DNA from: Stercorarius parasiticus
Taxonomy: Eukaryota; Chordata; Aves; Charadriiformes; Stercorariidae
Reading direction: 5' to 3'
DNA: 64,000 nt
Assembly (NCBI GenBank): GCA_013396915.1
Contig: VWZL01004340.1
Span: 923,874-987,873, forward strand
A model generated the notes under the pieces. That model was not told the origin of the DNA and searched no databases. It saw only the letters and a program-made list of their open reading frames with translations. Positions 62,321-64,000 of this stretch are shown piece by piece. The position numbers and the translations under genes are program-made. How positions within the stretch are numbered: position 1 is the stretch's first letter; every line of letters begins with the position of its first letter.

Positions 62321-63667
62321 GGGCTCAGATAGGAAGGTTCTCTATTGTGCGTAGAATAGACAGTGGCAGCTGATGGTATCAGCAGAAAGAAGCATCCAGA
62401 CAGAGCCACTGTGGATGATGAGTGGATAATGGGAGAGCACACTCATTGCCCAGGCAGATGATAATCCATAACAATGGTGGTAAGTCAGGTAGACAGCAGC
62501 GCTCAGACACCATGGGATGGGCATGAGAAAGGAACGGAAAAGGAAGAGAGGATAAGTGAGGATAAATGTTCAGCTGACTCAAATGTGAATACATCCAGAT
62601 GTCACCGTATACCATATCTAATAGAGCTATATACGTCCAGTCCGACTCCTGCTCATCCCGTGCAGGTTTTTCAGGTCTGGAACAGGGCTGGAGGAAAGAT
62701 GTGATGTGACCCCATCAGTTGAGCACAGTGAGGAGAACCCATCTATTGAGTTCATAAGAGATGCAGCGGTGCTGGAGATGGTGCCTTTACATGAGCACCT
62801 GAGGACAAACGGCACATCAAAGCGTGCAGATTTCGTCATAGGCATTTTTTAATGCAATATGATGTTCCTACTAACAAATGGGTCCTCACATCTCTTATAT
62901 ACTCCAGCTCTTACAAACTCCCCTTATCTATTCAGGGGGGTGGGGGCCCCACAGGTAGAATGGACTTTCTTTGAGCCTAGGTGCACGCAAGTCCCTTAGA
63001 CACCAGACAGGCTATGCATTCACGTAGATGTCCCCTCTGACAGCTTCCTTGGCTTTTAAGAGATGTAGTCTTTAATATTGCACCATCGGGTGGAACATCT
63101 TTTTTTAAAATCTGCTCACATGCACACACGCACAAAGGATAAAATACAAGTGGGGAAAAAAGAAATCACAAAGAGACCCTATTTATCAAAAAAACAATGG
63201 CTCGGTAGTGGCGGTGAAATAGAGATATTGTTACTTAGCGATAATAAGGGAAAAAAGCCATTGTCAAAATGATAAGGCCATTTCTGTTGTCTCCCCAAGT
63301 GATAATATCTCTGCTACCACTAGTGCCTGAGTATTGTTAGGATATTTCATGGCAAGTGTTAGACAGAATAAGTTATACACTAAGCCCACAGCTAACTCCG
63401 AAGCCTCCAACTTCACCTCCTCCCATATCCCTGTTCACACAACAGCCTCTTCTTTAATACCTTTGCAGCGGTGGTTTCTATTCCCTATGGCTTTTCGTCT
63501 GCTTCCCTTTAAATATAACACTGCTCCCGAGTTGGTTGACAAGGTACCTTTCACTGATAAGCAGACCAACTTTGTCTTGCGATAGGTCATCAGAAAGCCA
63601 GACTATCACCGCTTGAAAAATGTAGGAAATGCTGCTAAAAGTGGCAGTGAAATGAGTCGGGGTAAGG

Positions 63668-63719
63668 AAATAAAAAAAAAAAAAAAAAAAAGAAAGAAAA
63701 AAAAAGAAAGGAAAAAAGG
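63668..63719. repeat. A-rich / poly-A tract
   Basis: About 20 uninterrupted A residues followed by AAAG and AAAAG units. No retrocopy body or target duplication was recognised. The tract is a likely site of sequencing-length error. Confidence 0.9.
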
Positions 63720-63902
63720 TAATAACATTGAAACAAGAATACAGAGATCAGCTGAAAATCTCCGGCAGATGCCCTGATGTTCTTGTAGAGTCTAGAGATA
63801 AAATTTACCCATCTGCTCAGAAGCGGAGGTTGTCCTCTCGACTTGACACGAGTGTGCCTGCACTGGAACATGATTCACTCTTTCATTGCAGGGGGAGAGG
63901 AG

Positions 63903-64000
63903 CCAGTCTCACGGCCGCTCCAGCCCCACGGCCGCTCCAGCCCCATGGCAGTTCCAGCCCCATGGCAGTTCCAGCCCCACGGCCGCTCCAGCCCCACGGC
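63903..64000. repeat. 17-bp GC-rich minisatellite, continuing past the window
   Basis: Tandem 17-bp units start at 63903, 63920, 63937, 63954, 63971 and 63988, the last cut by the window edge. Two unit types alternate in blocks: CCAGCCCCACGGCCGCT and CCAGCCCCATGGCAGTT, in the order type 1 (degenerate), 1, 2, 2, 1, 1-partial. Because 17 is not a multiple of three the array cannot encode a constant peptide repeat. CpG is present only in the first type. Confidence 0.95.

Larger units (their letters stand above)
61639..63902. other. gene-free DNA near the right edge
   Basis: No gene was seen. It contains the octamer/RFX pair at 62242-62320 and an A-rich tract at 63668-63719, both listed. The C-terminal-free frames around 62342-62845 overlap on both strands and are treated as chance. 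Confidence 0.35.

Noticed and set aside
1..64000. CRISPR arrays, operons, tRNA or rRNA genes
   Set aside because: I found no regularly spaced direct repeats apart from the 17-bp minisatellite and simple repeats, no cloverleaf box A/B pair and no rRNA sequence by eye. The repeat content is that of a bird nuclear genome.

Overview
The window looks like nuclear DNA of a bird. Its repeats are the diagnostic ones: several CR1 LINE 3' ends carrying the ATTCTRTG-type terminal repeat, a solo LTR of the avian ERVL type, older CR1-L-like copies and a few worn MIR SINE fragments. There is no operon-like packing, no ribosome binding site pattern and no run of long open frames. Nearly all open frames of 60-200 codons behave as chance frames: overlapping on both strands, low complexity, or lying inside repeats. 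I cannot name the chromosome or the neighbouring gene.

Layout. 1-2.9 kb is unannotatable unique DNA. 2.9-3.7 kb holds the ERVL-type solo LTR with an intact 5-bp target duplication, then a CR1 tail. 3.8-4.3 kb is a GC-rich, CpG-bearing patch that passes abruptly into AT-rich DNA. 5-18 kb is unique sequence with one old CR1 scrap and two MIR remnants. A short CpG-dense patch sits at 18.6-18.8 kb. At 26.25-26.95 kb an ancient CR1 copy is followed by a cluster of AP-1, octamer and RFX-like motifs. 28.7 kb has a third MIR scrap. 38.6, 42.3, 48.6 and 49.3-49.7 kb hold more CR1 copies. 46.4-46.6 kb is rich in homeodomain-type ATTA/TAAT cores and has a short palindrome. 59.2-59.6 kb is a further AT-rich stretch. 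The right edge enters a 17-bp minisatellite.

Coding content is very small. The one stretch I would defend is a plus-strand candidate exon at 55853-56156: a strong polypyrimidine acceptor, about 100 codons of normal-looking protein and a GTATGC donor. I do not recognise the protein. A weaker minus-strand candidate terminal exon lies at 61487-61592. The remainder reads as intronic or intergenic DNA whose interest is regulatory. I found no novel multi-gene system. The most checkable leads are the unrecognised exon, the two octamer-plus-RFX motif sites and the CpG-dense patch.
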